From assembly GCA_018401935.1 (NCBI GenBank), contig JAGYJQ010000004.1, positions 123,437 to 187,436 of the forward strand: a DNA stretch of 64,000 bases. Direction: 5' to 3'. The stretch is from Balneolaceae bacterium (lineage in GTDB: Bacteria; Bacteroidota; Rhodothermia; Balneolales; Balneolaceae). How positions within the stretch are numbered: the stretch's first letter is position 1; every line of letters begins with the position of its first letter. Below are positions 44,807 to 53,855 of the stretch, piece by piece. Both the position numbers and the translations under genes were made by a program. The notes beneath the pieces are model-generated. The model saw only the letters and a list, made by a program, of their open reading frames with translations. It did no database searches and was not told the DNA's origin.

Positions 44807-45571
44807 TTAAAATTCTAATTTTTCTCCTTGAAGTTCCGATCTTAGCTTAATCAATAACTTACCAATGATTTGTGAGATTCTTGCCTCTGTTAAATCCATT
44901 AGGATGGCAATCTCACCCATAGTCATATCCTCATAAAAATAGAGCATGAGAATCATGCGTTCACGATCCTTGAGCGCATTTATTTTAGATAATATGATGT
45001 TTTTTTGTTCATCATGTTCAATTTTTTGGTCGGGTAGTTCGCTGTCTGGGTCCACCTCTTTTTCATAACCCGACTGCGATTCTTCGTCACCGACGGGTGA
45101 GTCTAGAGATAATAAGTGACGCTGCTGAACACTGTGAAGAATTTTATAGTACTCTTCAATGGGGACATCTATTCGCTCTGCAACTTCATGGTCCGTGGGC
45201 TCACGTCCTAATTCCTGACCCAGTCGTTCAATCGCCTGTTGAACTTCACCGTAATCTTTTCGACGCTTTCTAGGAAGCTGATCTATGCTTCTCAAATAAT
45301 CAATCACGCTACCTCGGATCCGGTAGTAGGCAAAGGTGTTGAATTGAATGTCTCGAGAACAATCATAACTATCTAATGCCTGAATAAGACCCATAAGAGC
45401 CGCGCTTTCGACGTCTTCGTATTGAGATAGCACCATATCGGGTCGGTTAACTTTTCCGATAATACTACGAACCAGGGGCATTGATTTTGTTATGATAGCA
45501 TTCCTGATTCCTATACTAGATTCATCACAATACAGCTCGATGAGCTCCTGTAGCGTTCTATTTTCCATCAA
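44807..45571 (-). CDS. fliA: Flagellar sigma factor FliA (sigma-28)
   Basis: RNA polymerase sigma factor of the FliA/WhiG group for late flagellar genes. Region 2 includes A-L-M-G-L-I-Q-A-L-D-S-Y-D (core/-10 binding) and F-N-T-F-A-Y-Y-R-I-R-G-S-V-I-D-Y-L-R; region 3 has the G-R-E-P-T-D-H-E-V-A motif; region 4 ends with M-G-E-I-A-I-L-M-D-L-T-E-A-R-I-S-Q-I. 254 aa. Together with sigma-54 sites this implies a hierarchical programme. Confidence 0.94.
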   Translation of the reverse strand: MMENRTLQELIELYCDESSIGIRNAIITKSMPLVRSIIGKVNRPDMVLSQYEDVESAALMGLIQALDSYDCSRDIQFNTFAYYRIRGSVIDYLRSIDQLPRKRRKDYGEVQQAIERLGQELGREPTDHEVAERIDVPIEEYYKILHSVQQRHLLSLDSPVGDEESQSGYEKEVDPDSELPDQKIEHDEQKNIILSKINALKDRERMILMLYFYEDMTMGEIAILMDLTEARISQIIGKLLIKLRSELQGEKLEF

Positions 45572-45614
45572 TGATGACTTTCTATTTATGTGTCTACTCG
45601 TTTTAGTCGTAACC

Positions 45615-45806
45615 CTATACCCTAAATGAGTCAGACCCTCTATTTTGTTTTATAAGATTCGCCATAAATATGGAAAAATAGAGAACAGCAAACAAGAGCA
45701 TAAATAAAAGAATACTTCTATAAAGAGCTATTTCTATTGTAAAACCTGATAAAAGTAATAACATAAATGTAATAAGTGTAACTATGCTAATAAGTGTTAG
45801 TAACAT
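45615..45806 (-). CDS. Small two-helix membrane protein between flhG and fliA (63 aa)
   Basis: Unrecognised. Two hydrophobic helices (about 2-24 and 30-51) with a short basic tail (K-Q-N-R). It lies eight bases from flhG and 43 from fliA, on the same strand, so it belongs to the operon. Length and topology do not match a known flagellar subunit. Possibly a membrane anchor for FlhG or FliA regulation; this is speculation. Confidence 0.6.
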   Translation of the reverse strand: MLLTLISIVTLITFMLLLLSGFTIEIALYRSILLFMLLFAVLYFSIFMANLIKQNRGSDSFRV

Positions 45807-45814
45807 AATGTCTC

Positions 45815-46606
45815 CTAAACGATATTTTTGTTAATCCTAATGGCTCGTGTCGTATCTAACAGAATAGTTTGTTCGGCTAGTTTTATTAGAGCTAATTTTG
45901 AGGTAGTGTTCTGATGAGATTTGAAAAGCGGAAGCTGTTGCTGAATAGCATTACTTACTGCTTTGTCACGTTCTATTCCACCTAAATAAGGAAGACTATA
46001 ATCCTGGAAGGTGTTCATGATTTCATTGAAACGCTCGTAAACGCGTTTGGCATGATCTGCCGATTCGGCCATATTAACGATGGCACAAAACGGATATTGG
46101 GGTGATACTTGAAGCACATATTTACTCAATTTGTAGATATCCGAAATGGCAGACGGTTCGTCAATGAGAATTAGATGTGCGTAATCAGCACTATCAAGCG
46201 CCCAAAAAACCATTGATCCAGTACCTGCTGGGGAATCTATAAGTATATAGTCATGACTGCTACGTAATTCATCCACAATTTGATCTAGGGCATTCAATAA
46301 CAGATATTGATCAACATTATTATGCATGAGGTCATGCGAAACGGTAACCAAAGTGAAATAAGGACTTTTTTGATATACATCCGTTAAATCTGCTCGCCCT
46401 TTGATCCAGTCTACAACGCTGAATGGAGTGTCTTGATTGATCATGGTAGCCACGTTTGAAAGTCCCATATCGGCATCTATTACGGCTACTTTTTTCCCTT
46501 TACGGCCAAGTTCACTAGCTAAGTTTACCGTGATAAAACTTTTACCAACCCCACCTTTGCCACTAATAATACTGCTTACAATGCCTTCCTTTCGTTGTTC
46601 ATTCAT
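45815..46606 (-). CDS. flhG: MinD-like ATPase FlhG (YlxH/FleN)
   Basis: Deviant Walker-A ATPase that controls flagellar number or site with FlhF. Walker A SGKGGVGKS at 15-23, switch region V-I-D-A-D-M-G-L-S-N and D-S-P-A-G-T-G are all present. Only about 14 residues precede the P-loop, so the N-terminal DQAxxLR helix that activates FlhF is missing. The C-terminal amphipathic membrane helix is not clear. 263 aa, four bases after flhF. Confidence 0.88.
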   Translation of the reverse strand: MNEQRKEGIVSSIISGKGGVGKSFITVNLASELGRKGKKVAVIDADMGLSNVATMINQDTPFSVVDWIKGRADLTDVYQKSPYFTLVTVSHDLMHNNVDQYLLLNALDQIVDELRSSHDYILIDSPAGTGSMVFWALDSADYAHLILIDEPSAISDIYKLSKYVLQVSPQYPFCAIVNMAESADHAKRVYERFNEIMNTFQDYSLPYLGGIERDKAVSNAIQQQLPLFKSHQNTTSKLALIKLAEQTILLDTTRAIRINKNIV

Positions 46607-46610
46607 CGTT

Positions 46611-47885
46611 TTATACCTGATTTAATAATTTTCCTACAAACCATCTCGGATTAAATTCCCTGAGTTGTTCTGCACCGTTACTGTTCGTTCTTAGCAATCG
46701 TGTGTGAGTGGGGAGTTGCTTCATAAATACCAGCATTGGCCCCCATTTGTCCACCATATCTAAGTGTGTAAAGCATAAATAATGGGGCTTTAGCTCCGTA
46801 TTTATCCACTGTGTAGGCACCACAGGCGTTACACAATCAAGGGCATTTTGCACCCAATGCCTATCTATAGAAGGATGGGTTGTCATCCAAGTTTGTATCT
46901 CTTTGAATTCTTCAATAGAGTTTGAATGAGTCCGTTGAATGGACGGTGTGTCGAACAATACCAACTCTTTGGTTTGCCACTGCAATTGCAATGCGTCAAA
47001 TTCTTGTTGGCTGCTCACCTTTCGATACTCTATGCCCAAGTCTAGAGCAAATGCCTCCAGAATTGTGTAATAAGGTTCATTGCTCCGTGTTGGTTTCAAC
47101 GTGCATAAACCAATTTCTTGCAAGCGGTCGGCATCACCAGCGTGTTGAGAGATGTATTCTCGGGCCAGCTGCATAATTAAGGATGTTTTACCAGCTGAAC
47201 TACTCCCAAAATAGACATTTTGTTTTCCATGTAGAGAAGTGGAAGCCTGACCAACCGCATGTACAATGAGTTGAGAAATTCGTTTCATCATGAAAAGTTC
47301 ATCACGATCCGACTGCAGTGAATCATCCCCAATGGTCAAAAACCATTGCATAACCGTTTTTACTGGCACACCAGAAGCCACCAGCTGTTTGAATACAGGA
47401 TGTTGCGCATATTCTAGTTCATAATTTGACAAAGAAGCTTTGAATAAATGCTCGAGAGCCTCAAGCCGATCGTTATCTTGGCGAGTATGTTGCTCGATTT
47501 CTGTAGCGATTTCGGGCTTGAAGGTAGGAAGGGGCTTTTTAGGTTGTAGTTTTTCACTTAATGCCGGTTCCATTCCCATAGCAATTTGCCGAAGTTTTGA
47601 CAACGACGAACTGGTTGATGTAGCTGAAGATGCTGCTGACGTAGAGGTAGCTGAAGACGCTGCTGACGTAGAGGTTGACGTAGTGGTAGTCGTACTCGTA
47701 GATCTAGACTCTTGGGGTACTTCAGGTGGAGTACTTTGGGGTTCTAATATAATGGATACCCTAACTAAACCACCTTCTTGAGTTGGTTCGGTAATTTTTA
47801 ATACCACAAAATTATCCCCATACTGCTCCTGAGCCTGCTGTATGGCTTCGTCTTGGGTATATCCGTAAAATTGTTTTAGTGTCAT
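46611..47885 (-). CDS. flhF: Divergent FlhF-like SRP-type GTPase
   Basis: Polar-flagellum placement GTPase by position (flhA-flhF-flhG) and by the N-terminal motif M-T-L-K-Q-F-Y-G-Y-T-Q-D-E-A, which matches the FlhF B domain. A Ser/Thr/Ala-rich linker (about 60-95) contains a repeat. The G domain is altered: Walker A GSSSAGKT (227-234) is kept, but the DTAGR-type G3 reads FDTPS (311-315), the TKxD G4 reads THLD (373-376) and the SRP-specific DTxR-A-A-x-E-Q-L element is not recognisable. GTPase activity is doubtful. 424 aa. Confidence 0.8.
   Translation of the reverse strand: MTLKQFYGYTQDEAIQQAQEQYGDNFVVLKITEPTQEGGLVRVSIILEPQSTPPEVPQESRSTSTTTTTSTSTSAASSATSTSAASSATSTSSSLSKLRQIAMGMEPALSEKLQPKKPLPTFKPEIATEIEQHTRQDNDRLEALEHLFKASLSNYELEYAQHPVFKQLVASGVPVKTVMQWFLTIGDDSLQSDRDELFMMKRISQLIVHAVGQASTSLHGKQNVYFGSSSAGKTSLIMQLAREYISQHAGDADRLQEIGLCTLKPTRSNEPYYTILEAFALDLGIEYRKVSSQQEFDALQLQWQTKELVLFDTPSIQRTHSNSIEEFKEIQTWMTTHPSIDRHWVQNALDCVTPVVPTQWINTELKPHYLCFTHLDMVDKWGPMLVFMKQLPTHTRLLRTNSNGAEQLREFNPRWFVGKLLNQV
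47620..47673 (-). repeat. 27-bp tandem duplication in flhF linker
   Basis: Two 27-base units (47620-47646 and 47647-47673) differing at one base encode the Ser/Thr/Ala linker of FlhF (S-A-T-S-T-S-A-A-S). In-frame, so copy changes lengthen the linker by nine residues. Confidence 0.88.
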
Positions 47886-47910
47886 GGTCGTTGTGATCTG
47901 CTAATCATCG

Positions 47911-50085
47911 TTAATTTCTTATTGGGGCTTCGCTTTGCAACACCGTAGGTTCTGCACTCATAGATAAATCTAAGCCAATGGGTTCTGATTCGGGTAGGGA
48001 TTCTTGAGCAATGCTAATTCTATCAACCGTTTTAAACTGAACACGTGGAGAAATGTCATTGTAGGATAAAACCACGACTTCGGGTAATATGGCTCCAAAG
48101 AATTCATAGAGTGTAAAGCGAAGTAAGGGGGAAGTAAGCAGGAGGGGTTCAAATCCATTTTGGAGCATTTTGCTAAAACATTCCGAAGCACTTTTGTAGA
48201 GTTTTTCAACATTTGAAGAGGTTAAGCTTAGTGTGCCCCGATCTAATTTCCCCTCTTGAGCTTGCGTTAACAGATGCGATTCGAGCGCGGCATCCAACAT
48301 AATTACTTGAATTTCGTTGTTTTCATTGCTGAATTTCTTGGTGATGGTATCCGATAAGGCCACACGGCAATATTCATTAAGTACATCGGTATTTTTAGTT
48401 TGATGACAATGATCGGCTAAAGTTTCCATGATAGTAACCAAGTCTCGAATAGGAATACCTTCTTTGAGCAGACGCTTTAAAACTTTTTGAACATCACCCA
48501 GTTTCAATCCTTCAGGTATAAGTTCCTCAACGACCGCAGGGGCTTGCTCTTTTGCATTTTCGACCAGTTTTTGAACCATTTGACGGTCCACCAATTTGTA
48601 GGCATTCTTTTTGAGTATTTCCATTAAGTGAGTGGTTAGCACCGCACCGGATTCGATAACGGAGAGTCCATATTTTTCTGCTTGAGCTTTGTTTTTGGTA
48701 CTCACCCACATAGCATCCATACCAAAGGTGGGATCTTTGGTAGGTATACCCTGAATGTCGGGCTTCATATCGGCTGGTAACAACACTAAATGGTATCCAG
48801 GCAACAACTCACCTTGGGCTTGTACAATCCCGCGCATTTTAATAGTATAGGCGTTGGCATTGAGTTGCACATTATCTCTTATACGAATGGAGGGAATGAT
48901 AATACCAAGCTCGGTCGCCATCTGTTTACGTAGCGATTTCATCCGATCTAACACGTCCCCACCTTGCTCTTTTTCCACCATAGGGATGAGGCTATACCCT
49001 ATTTCTAACTCCAAAGTATCCATGAGCAAGTATTGCTCGGGTTTATCCTCTTCTTCTGCTTTGGTTTGGGCTTCCCCTTCTTCTTCAAGGGCTAATTTTT
49101 CGGTCTCCTCATCCTCAGCTTTAAAATTTTTGTAAGCCATGTAGATTAGGCCACCAGCTATACTCCAAAACGGTAATACCGGCAAACCTGGAACTAGTCC
49201 CAATAAAAAGATAAATACCGCAGCTATGGAGATGGTTTTTGGATTTCCTAAAAGCTGCTGTGTCAGTTCATTACTTAAATTACCCTCCGATGCTGCCCGC
49301 GATACAATCATACCCGATGCGGTAGACACTAAAAGTGCGGGGATTTGTGATACCAATCCATCACCAACAGTCATTAAGGTATACTTGCCAGCAGCTTCGG
49401 CAATGGACATATCCAGTTGAACAGTCCCAATAATAAGCCCCCCAACTATATTGATCACTGTAATAAGCAAGCCCGCAATTACATCGCCCCGAACAAATTT
49501 ACTTGCCCCATCCATAGCCCCATAGAAATCAGCTTCTCGGGCAATATCCTCCCGTTTCTTTTTGGCTTCTTGATCCGTTAATAAGCCAGCAGCCAAATCA
49601 GCATCAATAGACATCTGCTTACCCGGCATCGCATCCAAGGTAAACCGTGCAGCAACTTCTGCAATTCGTGAGGCTCCTTTGGTAATTACAATAAAGTTGA
49701 TGATGATTAGGACCGCAAATATGATGATACCGATGACATAATTTCCCTGAACAATGAAGCCCCCGAAAGACTCAATGATAGCTCCAGCATACCCTTCACT
49801 AAGTATGAGGCGGGTAGTCCCCACGTTCAACGCTAAACGAAACAGCGTCAAAATAAGGAGCATCCCTGGGAAAACGGCAAATTGCAGAGGTTTTAGGGCA
49901 TAGAAGGCGACCAGTAGTACAATTAAGGAGAGGGAGATATTAACAGCGAGAAAAAAGTCCATAGCCACTGAAGGCACTGGCAAAATCATGATGAGTAGAA
50001 TCATGATAATTCCTGAGGAAATAAGTACGTCCTTCTGGAAAAATGTTCCCTTCAGCCCCTTAGTACTTAGGTTGCTATTCGCCAT
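47911..50085 (-). CDS. flhA: Flagellar export apparatus protein FlhA
   Basis: Largest export-gate subunit. N-terminal membrane domain (about 20-330) with the FHIPEP motif region: I-T-K-G-A-S-R-I-A-E-V-A-A-R-F-T-L-D-A-M-P-G-K-Q, then G-A-M-D-G-A-S-K-F-V-R-G-D-x-I-A-G, both diagnostic. The cytoplasmic domain (about 360-690) binds chaperone-substrate complexes. 724 aa is full length. Overlaps flhB by 11 bases. Confidence 0.97.
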   Translation of the reverse strand: MANSNLSTKGLKGTFFQKDVLISSGIIMILLIMILPVPSVAMDFFLAVNISLSLIVLLVAFYALKPLQFAVFPGMLLILTLFRLALNVGTTRLILSEGYAGAIIESFGGFIVQGNYVIGIIIFAVLIIINFIVITKGASRIAEVAARFTLDAMPGKQMSIDADLAAGLLTDQEAKKKREDIAREADFYGAMDGASKFVRGDVIAGLLITVINIVGGLIIGTVQLDMSIAEAAGKYTLMTVGDGLVSQIPALLVSTASGMIVSRAASEGNLSNELTQQLLGNPKTISIAAVFIFLLGLVPGLPVLPFWSIAGGLIYMAYKNFKAEDEETEKLALEEEGEAQTKAEEEDKPEQYLLMDTLELEIGYSLIPMVEKEQGGDVLDRMKSLRKQMATELGIIIPSIRIRDNVQLNANAYTIKMRGIVQAQGELLPGYHLVLLPADMKPDIQGIPTKDPTFGMDAMWVSTKNKAQAEKYGLSVIESGAVLTTHLMEILKKNAYKLVDRQMVQKLVENAKEQAPAVVEELIPEGLKLGDVQKVLKRLLKEGIPIRDLVTIMETLADHCHQTKNTDVLNEYCRVALSDTITKKFSNENNEIQVIMLDAALESHLLTQAQEGKLDRGTLSLTSSNVEKLYKSASECFSKMLQNGFEPLLLTSPLLRFTLYEFFGAILPEVVVLSYNDISPRVQFKTVDRISIAQESLPESEPIGLDLSMSAEPTVLQSEAPIRN

Positions 50086-51166
50086 GTTTATTGTGTTTAG
50101 ACCTATTTTTTTGTTTGAATACGTAGGCTAATATCTCTGCAACGGCTTTGAAAAGGTCATTTGGAATAATATCTCCTTCTTCTGCCGTAGCGAACAATGC
50201 CCGCGCTACTGGTTTATTCTCAACAATTGGTGTGCCATACTCTTTGGCTAATTCTTTAATGCGAAGGGCACGTAATCGCTGCCCCTTAACCAAAACGGTT
50301 GGGGCATCACTTTTCTCGGGATCGTATTGGAGACATACCGCATAATGGGTAGGGTTGGTAATTACCACATCTGCAGCAAGTACGGCATGATCTAGGCGAG
50401 GGCGGTTTCGGAGTTTTAGTCCAAATTGGCGTCGTTGTGATTTTAGGCGAGGATCCCCTTCCATTTCTTTGAACTCATCCTTGACCTCCTGCTTGGTCAT
50501 CCGTAACTCTTTTCTGTGCTGAAAGCGTTGAAAGGCGGCATCAGCAATTGACAATATAAATAAGGCCCCTAAAATCTTCCCAATAAAGGCAACCACATGA
50601 GAGCCGATCTCGACCATGGTGTATTCAAGCGGTTGTACAATAAAAGCAACAAAAAAGTCCAGATTGGATTTAACCGAGAAATACCCAATGAATCCAACAA
50701 TAGCCAATTTTAATAGTCCTTTGATCAATTCCACCAAACCCTTGAGCGAAAAAATCTTTTTTAAGCCACTAATTGGATTCATCTTACTAGGCTTAAGCTG
50801 TAATGATTTTAAGGAAAACAAGGCATTTGTTTGGCCCAAGTTTACCACCAGTACGGTGATCATGAGGATCCCTAGAAAAGGGATGAGCATCCCAAATCCA
50901 GTTAACAGACTCTCCTTAAATAAAGCGTTAGCATCTTCAACGTTTTCCACCAAACTTGCCGATCGTATAAAATAGCGCCGGAACTCACCCTGCATGGTTA
51001 GGGCAATCGTTTTACCAATCGCTAAAAAGCTCAACATTGAAGCAACGAGAACCATTAGAGAGGAGATCTCTTTACTAATACTCACATTTCCATCTTCACG
51101 AGCTTTCTCAAGTTTCCTCGCGGATGGTTCTTCGGTTTTATCTTGGTCGCTATTTTGATCTGCCAT
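50075..51166 (-). CDS. flhB: Flagellar export switch protein FlhB
   Basis: Inner-membrane protein that controls export specificity by self-cleavage. Four membrane helices in the N-terminal 220 residues; the cleavage motif N-P-T-H at 271-274 is intact (V-I-T-N-P-T-H-Y-A-V), so the hook-to-filament switch with FliK should work. 363 aa. First gene of operon B, with a candidate sigma-54 site 134 bases upstream. Confidence 0.97.
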   Translation of the reverse strand: MADQNSDQDKTEEPSARKLEKAREDGNVSISKEISSLMVLVASMLSFLAIGKTIALTMQGEFRRYFIRSASLVENVEDANALFKESLLTGFGMLIPFLGILMITVLVVNLGQTNALFSLKSLQLKPSKMNPISGLKKIFSLKGLVELIKGLLKLAIVGFIGYFSVKSNLDFFVAFIVQPLEYTMVEIGSHVVAFIGKILGALFILSIADAAFQRFQHRKELRMTKQEVKDEFKEMEGDPRLKSQRRQFGLKLRNRPRLDHAVLAADVVITNPTHYAVCLQYDPEKSDAPTVLVKGQRLRALRIKELAKEYGTPIVENKPVARALFATAEEGDIIPNDLFKAVAEILAYVFKQKNRSKHNKHGE

Positions 51167-51299
51167 GCCTATGACCTATCAAATATGATACCATCCTGCA
51201 CCTGCATTCAACTACGACTACCATACCTATTCTCCCTTGGGTTAGGACGATTTCTTCGGGTAAATGAGTGAGTCGATGCGGAAAAAAATTCTCTTTGCC

Positions 51300-51315
51300 G
51301 GCAAAATATGTTCCA
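51300..51315 (-). promoter_or_regulatory. Candidate sigma-54 promoter for flhB operon
   Basis: Minus-strand sequence TGGAACATATTTTGCC keeps the GG (-24) and GC (-12) with exact spacing and 3 mismatches at weaker positions. 134 bases before the flhB start. Confidence 0.5.
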
Positions 51316-51437
51316 CTTAGTGTTAGGAAGAGCATTGGGAGGCTGGATCAGCACTTATCCATAAAACACCTAAATAAGCCATCCAAAAGGGCTTTTAGTA
51401 AGGTATAAAACGCACAAAACATACCAAGCTGTGTACA

Positions 51438-51453
51438 TGGCATGCAATTTGAA
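51438..51453 (+). promoter_or_regulatory. Candidate sigma-54 promoter for flgF operon
   Basis: TGGCATGCAATTTGAA matches the -24 half exactly as in the flgB site (TGGCAT) and has TTG at -12, but GA replaces the normally invariant GC. It lies 79 bases before the flgF ATG, almost the same distance as the flgB site has from its gene (76). Confidence 0.45.
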
Positions 51454-51532
51454 CTAAAGATAAATGTCGAGCGTGGAGTTTCCTTCCGTAACTGTTATCG
51501 GCACCTAAACAAAAGACTTAAATTTTTTTTTC

Positions 51533-52270
51533 ATGGTTGATCAAATATATACGCAGATGAGAGCGATGCAAATGCTCACCAAGTCTCAGGAGATTACTGC
51601 CGACAATTTGGCCAATCTAAACACTCCTGGTTACAAGGGGAGTAAGGTCTTTTATCAGATGATGAACGAAGAGATGGGTGGAAAAACAGTTTCAATGAGT
51701 ACCCCAAAAACCCAGATTGATTTAACCCAAGGTGTGCTAGAATCAACAGGTAATCCATTTGATTTGGCGGTAGATGGAGAAGGATTTTTTTCCGTTCAAC
51801 AAGAAGGTCAGACTCTTTTGACAAGAAATGGGCGCTTCTATTTAAATGATGCAGGCACCTTAGTGGACCAGCAGGGTAGCTTAGTAATGGGGGAAGGTGG
51901 CCCCATAAACTTGAGTGAACTAATGAGCCAAGAACTCTCGGCCGCAGAATTGAACTTGGAGGTCCAATCCGACGGGACGTTAACGATTAATGGGGAGTCT
52001 AAAGGCAAGCTTCAAATCACCACCCCACAAAGCGCAGCAGATTTACAGAGAAAGGGAGCTGGGTACTTCACCTTAGAAGGACCCAGTAAAGATGCGGCTG
52101 GAGCCAATACCCGTATAGTACAAGGTTTTTTTGAGAAAGGTAATGTAGAGCCACTCAACGAAATGGTCGATATGATGCAAACCATGCAATTATTTGAATC
52201 GCAGCAAAAAGCTATGCGGACAACCGACGAAATTTTAACAAAAGTAACGGGTCAACTCGGCCGTTTTTAA
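51533..52270 (+). CDS. flgF: Flagellar rod protein FlgF
   Basis: Proximal rod subunit. Starts with the rod motif (M-L-T-K-S-Q-E-I-T-A-D-N-L-A-N-L-N-T-P-G-Y-K) and ends with N-V-E-P-L-N-E-M-V-D-M-M-Q-T-M-Q-L-F-E-S-Q. Length of 245 aa and its place before flgG support FlgF. First gene of operon C. Confidence 0.92.
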   Translation: MVDQIYTQMRAMQMLTKSQEITADNLANLNTPGYKGSKVFYQMMNEEMGGKTVSMSTPKTQIDLTQGVLESTGNPFDLAVDGEGFFSVQQEGQTLLTRNGRFYLNDAGTLVDQQGSLVMGEGGPINLSELMSQELSAAELNLEVQSDGTLTINGESKGKLQITTPQSAADLQRKGAGYFTLEGPSKDAAGANTRIVQGFFEKGNVEPLNEMVDMMQTMQLFESQQKAMRTTDEILTKVTGQLGRF

Positions 52271-52282
52271 AGGAGTCAAGAT

Positions 52283-53074
52283 ATGTTTAGAGCACTAAGT
52301 ACCGCGGCATTAGGGATGAGCGCCCAACAGCGTTCGGTCGATAATATTGCCAATAACCTAGCAAACGTGAGTACCACAGGATACAAAAGGAGTACAATCG
52401 CCTTTCAGGATCTATTTTACGAAAACATGGTACAATCTAAACAAGGCAACTCCAACGATGGCGCGGGAAACGGTCCAAGCCTTCAAATTGGCCATGGTTC
52501 TAGGGCTGTTGCAACCATTCGAAATTTTATGCAGGGCTCTGTGGCTGAAACCGGTAATGCACTGGATTTAGCTATTAGTGGAGTTGGATTTTTTCAAGTA
52601 GAAATGCCCGACGGTAGTACGGCTTACACCAGAGATGGGAATTTCAATCTAAATGCTGATGGGCTGTTAGTGAATAATTCAGGATTACCCCTAGCCTCAC
52701 AAATTGAAGTACCCAGCGACGCTGTGGCGGTTGAAATTTCACAAGACGGAGTTGTTCGTGCGTTATTGGATGACTCTACAACTAAAGTCGAACTAGGACA
52801 AATTGAATTAGCCAAATTTGCAAATCCTGGAGGGTTAAATGCTCTTGGAGACAATTTATTTGGTGCCACTGAGTCGTCAGGTATGCCTTTTTATGGCCAA
52901 GCCGGGGATAGTGGCTTTGGGGTAGTTAGGCAAGGATTTTTGGAGCAATCAAATGTTGATGTAGTCACCGAAATGGTACGACTAATAGAAGCTCAACGCG
53001 CGTACGAAACCAATTCTAAGATGGTTCAATCCGCTGAAGATATGATGTCAGTAACCAATTCCATTAAACGATAA
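52283..53074 (+). CDS. flgG: Flagellar distal rod protein FlgG
   Basis: Distal rod subunit. The N-terminal A-A-L-G-M-S-A-Q-Q-R-S-V-D-N-I-A-N-N-L-A-N signature and C-terminal S-N-V-D-V-V-T-E-M-V-R-L-I-E-A-Q-R-A-Y-E motif define FlgG. 263 aa matches the 260-residue E. coli protein. A clear AAGGAG ribosome site precedes it. Confidence 0.96.
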   Translation: MFRALSTAALGMSAQQRSVDNIANNLANVSTTGYKRSTIAFQDLFYENMVQSKQGNSNDGAGNGPSLQIGHGSRAVATIRNFMQGSVAETGNALDLAISGVGFFQVEMPDGSTAYTRDGNFNLNADGLLVNNSGLPLASQIEVPSDAVAVEISQDGVVRALLDDSTTKVELGQIELAKFANPGGLNALGDNLFGATESSGMPFYGQAGDSGFGVVRQGFLEQSNVDVVTEMVRLIEAQRAYETNSKMVQSAEDMMSVTNSIKR

Positions 53075-53086
53075 AAGGTGAAAATT

Positions 53087-53824
53087 ATGACCATTACCCT
53101 TGGCAAAAAGCTTTATACGATTTGTGTGTTTGTGTTCATTATTGGATGCAATGTGTTATCAACTGGTGTACACCTAAAGGCTCAATCTGTTGTTTCGGAT
53201 CATTTGATTCAGATGGCAGAAGAGTCTTTAGGTACCCAGTATGATTCAAAAATATTTGAGTTTAAACTAGGTGAAAAATGGATACCTGAAGCGATAAAAA
53301 CACTAGGAAAAGACGAAATAGTGGAGGTGAGGTTGAATGGCCCACTTCGAAAATTCAGTAATTTTAGAGTGAGTTATATAGAAGCCGCAAGGGGTACCAT
53401 GCAGCATCGATTTGTACAACTCGAAGTCACTGGTAGGATTAAAACCTATACTACTCAGGAAAAATTAACCCAGGGTAAAAAACTCACAAAAGACCGGATT
53501 CACCCTCTTTGGATTCCTTTCGAAGCCAATTACAACCAATTTGTGTTGGATGAGCAAGATCTATTAGGCAATGAGGCCGACAAGCTATTGATTCCGGGTA
53601 AGCCAATCAAAATTAATGAAGTTAAAATTCCATCCATCTTAGAAGCTGGCGCAGAGGTTTCACTACTCTTCAAAAATGGAGCACTGGTCCTTTCCTTGCA
53701 ATGCGAATCTCTTGACGATGCTGCCTTAGGGCAGAAAGTTCCCATCTACTGTAAAGAACAACGGACAAAATACATGGGTGTTGTCGAAAGTGCTACAGTC
53801 GCTAGTTGGTCCAAAACACTGTAA
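53087..53824 (+). CDS. flgA: P-ring assembly chaperone FlgA
   Basis: Periplasmic chaperone for FlgI. Signal sequence at the N-terminus (hydrophobic stretch with I-I-G-C followed by L-K-A-Q), then SAF-like and FlgA domains (about 70-245). The I-I-G-C sequence resembles a lipobox, but L-K-A followed by Q is a plausible signal-peptidase-I site; the two cannot be told apart by eye. The frame is also open from a GTG at 53078, but AAAGG there fits better as the ribosome site for the ATG at 53087. Confidence 0.88.
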   Translation: MTITLGKKLYTICVFVFIIGCNVLSTGVHLKAQSVVSDHLIQMAEESLGTQYDSKIFEFKLGEKWIPEAIKTLGKDEIVEVRLNGPLRKFSNFRVSYIEAARGTMQHRFVQLEVTGRIKTYTTQEKLTQGKKLTKDRIHPLWIPFEANYNQFVLDEQDLLGNEADKLLIPGKPIKINEVKIPSILEAGAEVSLLFKNGALVLSLQCESLDDAALGQKVPIYCKEQRTKYMGVVESATVASWSKTL

Positions 53825-53855
53825 CTCAGTGAACACACAAATAGTTGATGCACTT

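Larger units (their letters stand above)
51167..51532. promoter_or_regulatory. 366-base divergent control region flhB / flgF
   Basis: No coding sequence. It holds a candidate sigma-54 site facing flhB (51300-51315) and one facing flgF (51438-51453), with 122 bases between them that could be a shared enhancer for a sigma-54 activator. Confidence 0.55.

Noticed and set aside
48854..49135. Plus-strand reading frame opposite flhA
   Set aside because: Antisense shadow of the conserved flhA gene; no family similarity.
51340..51345. AGGCTG hexamer, also seen at 26152-26157, as a shared activator site
   Set aside because: Six bases is too short to distinguish from chance, and positions relative to the promoters differ.
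53778..53855. Upstream start for flgH inside flgA
   Set aside because: The signal peptide begins at the ATG at 53856; the longer form would bury it.
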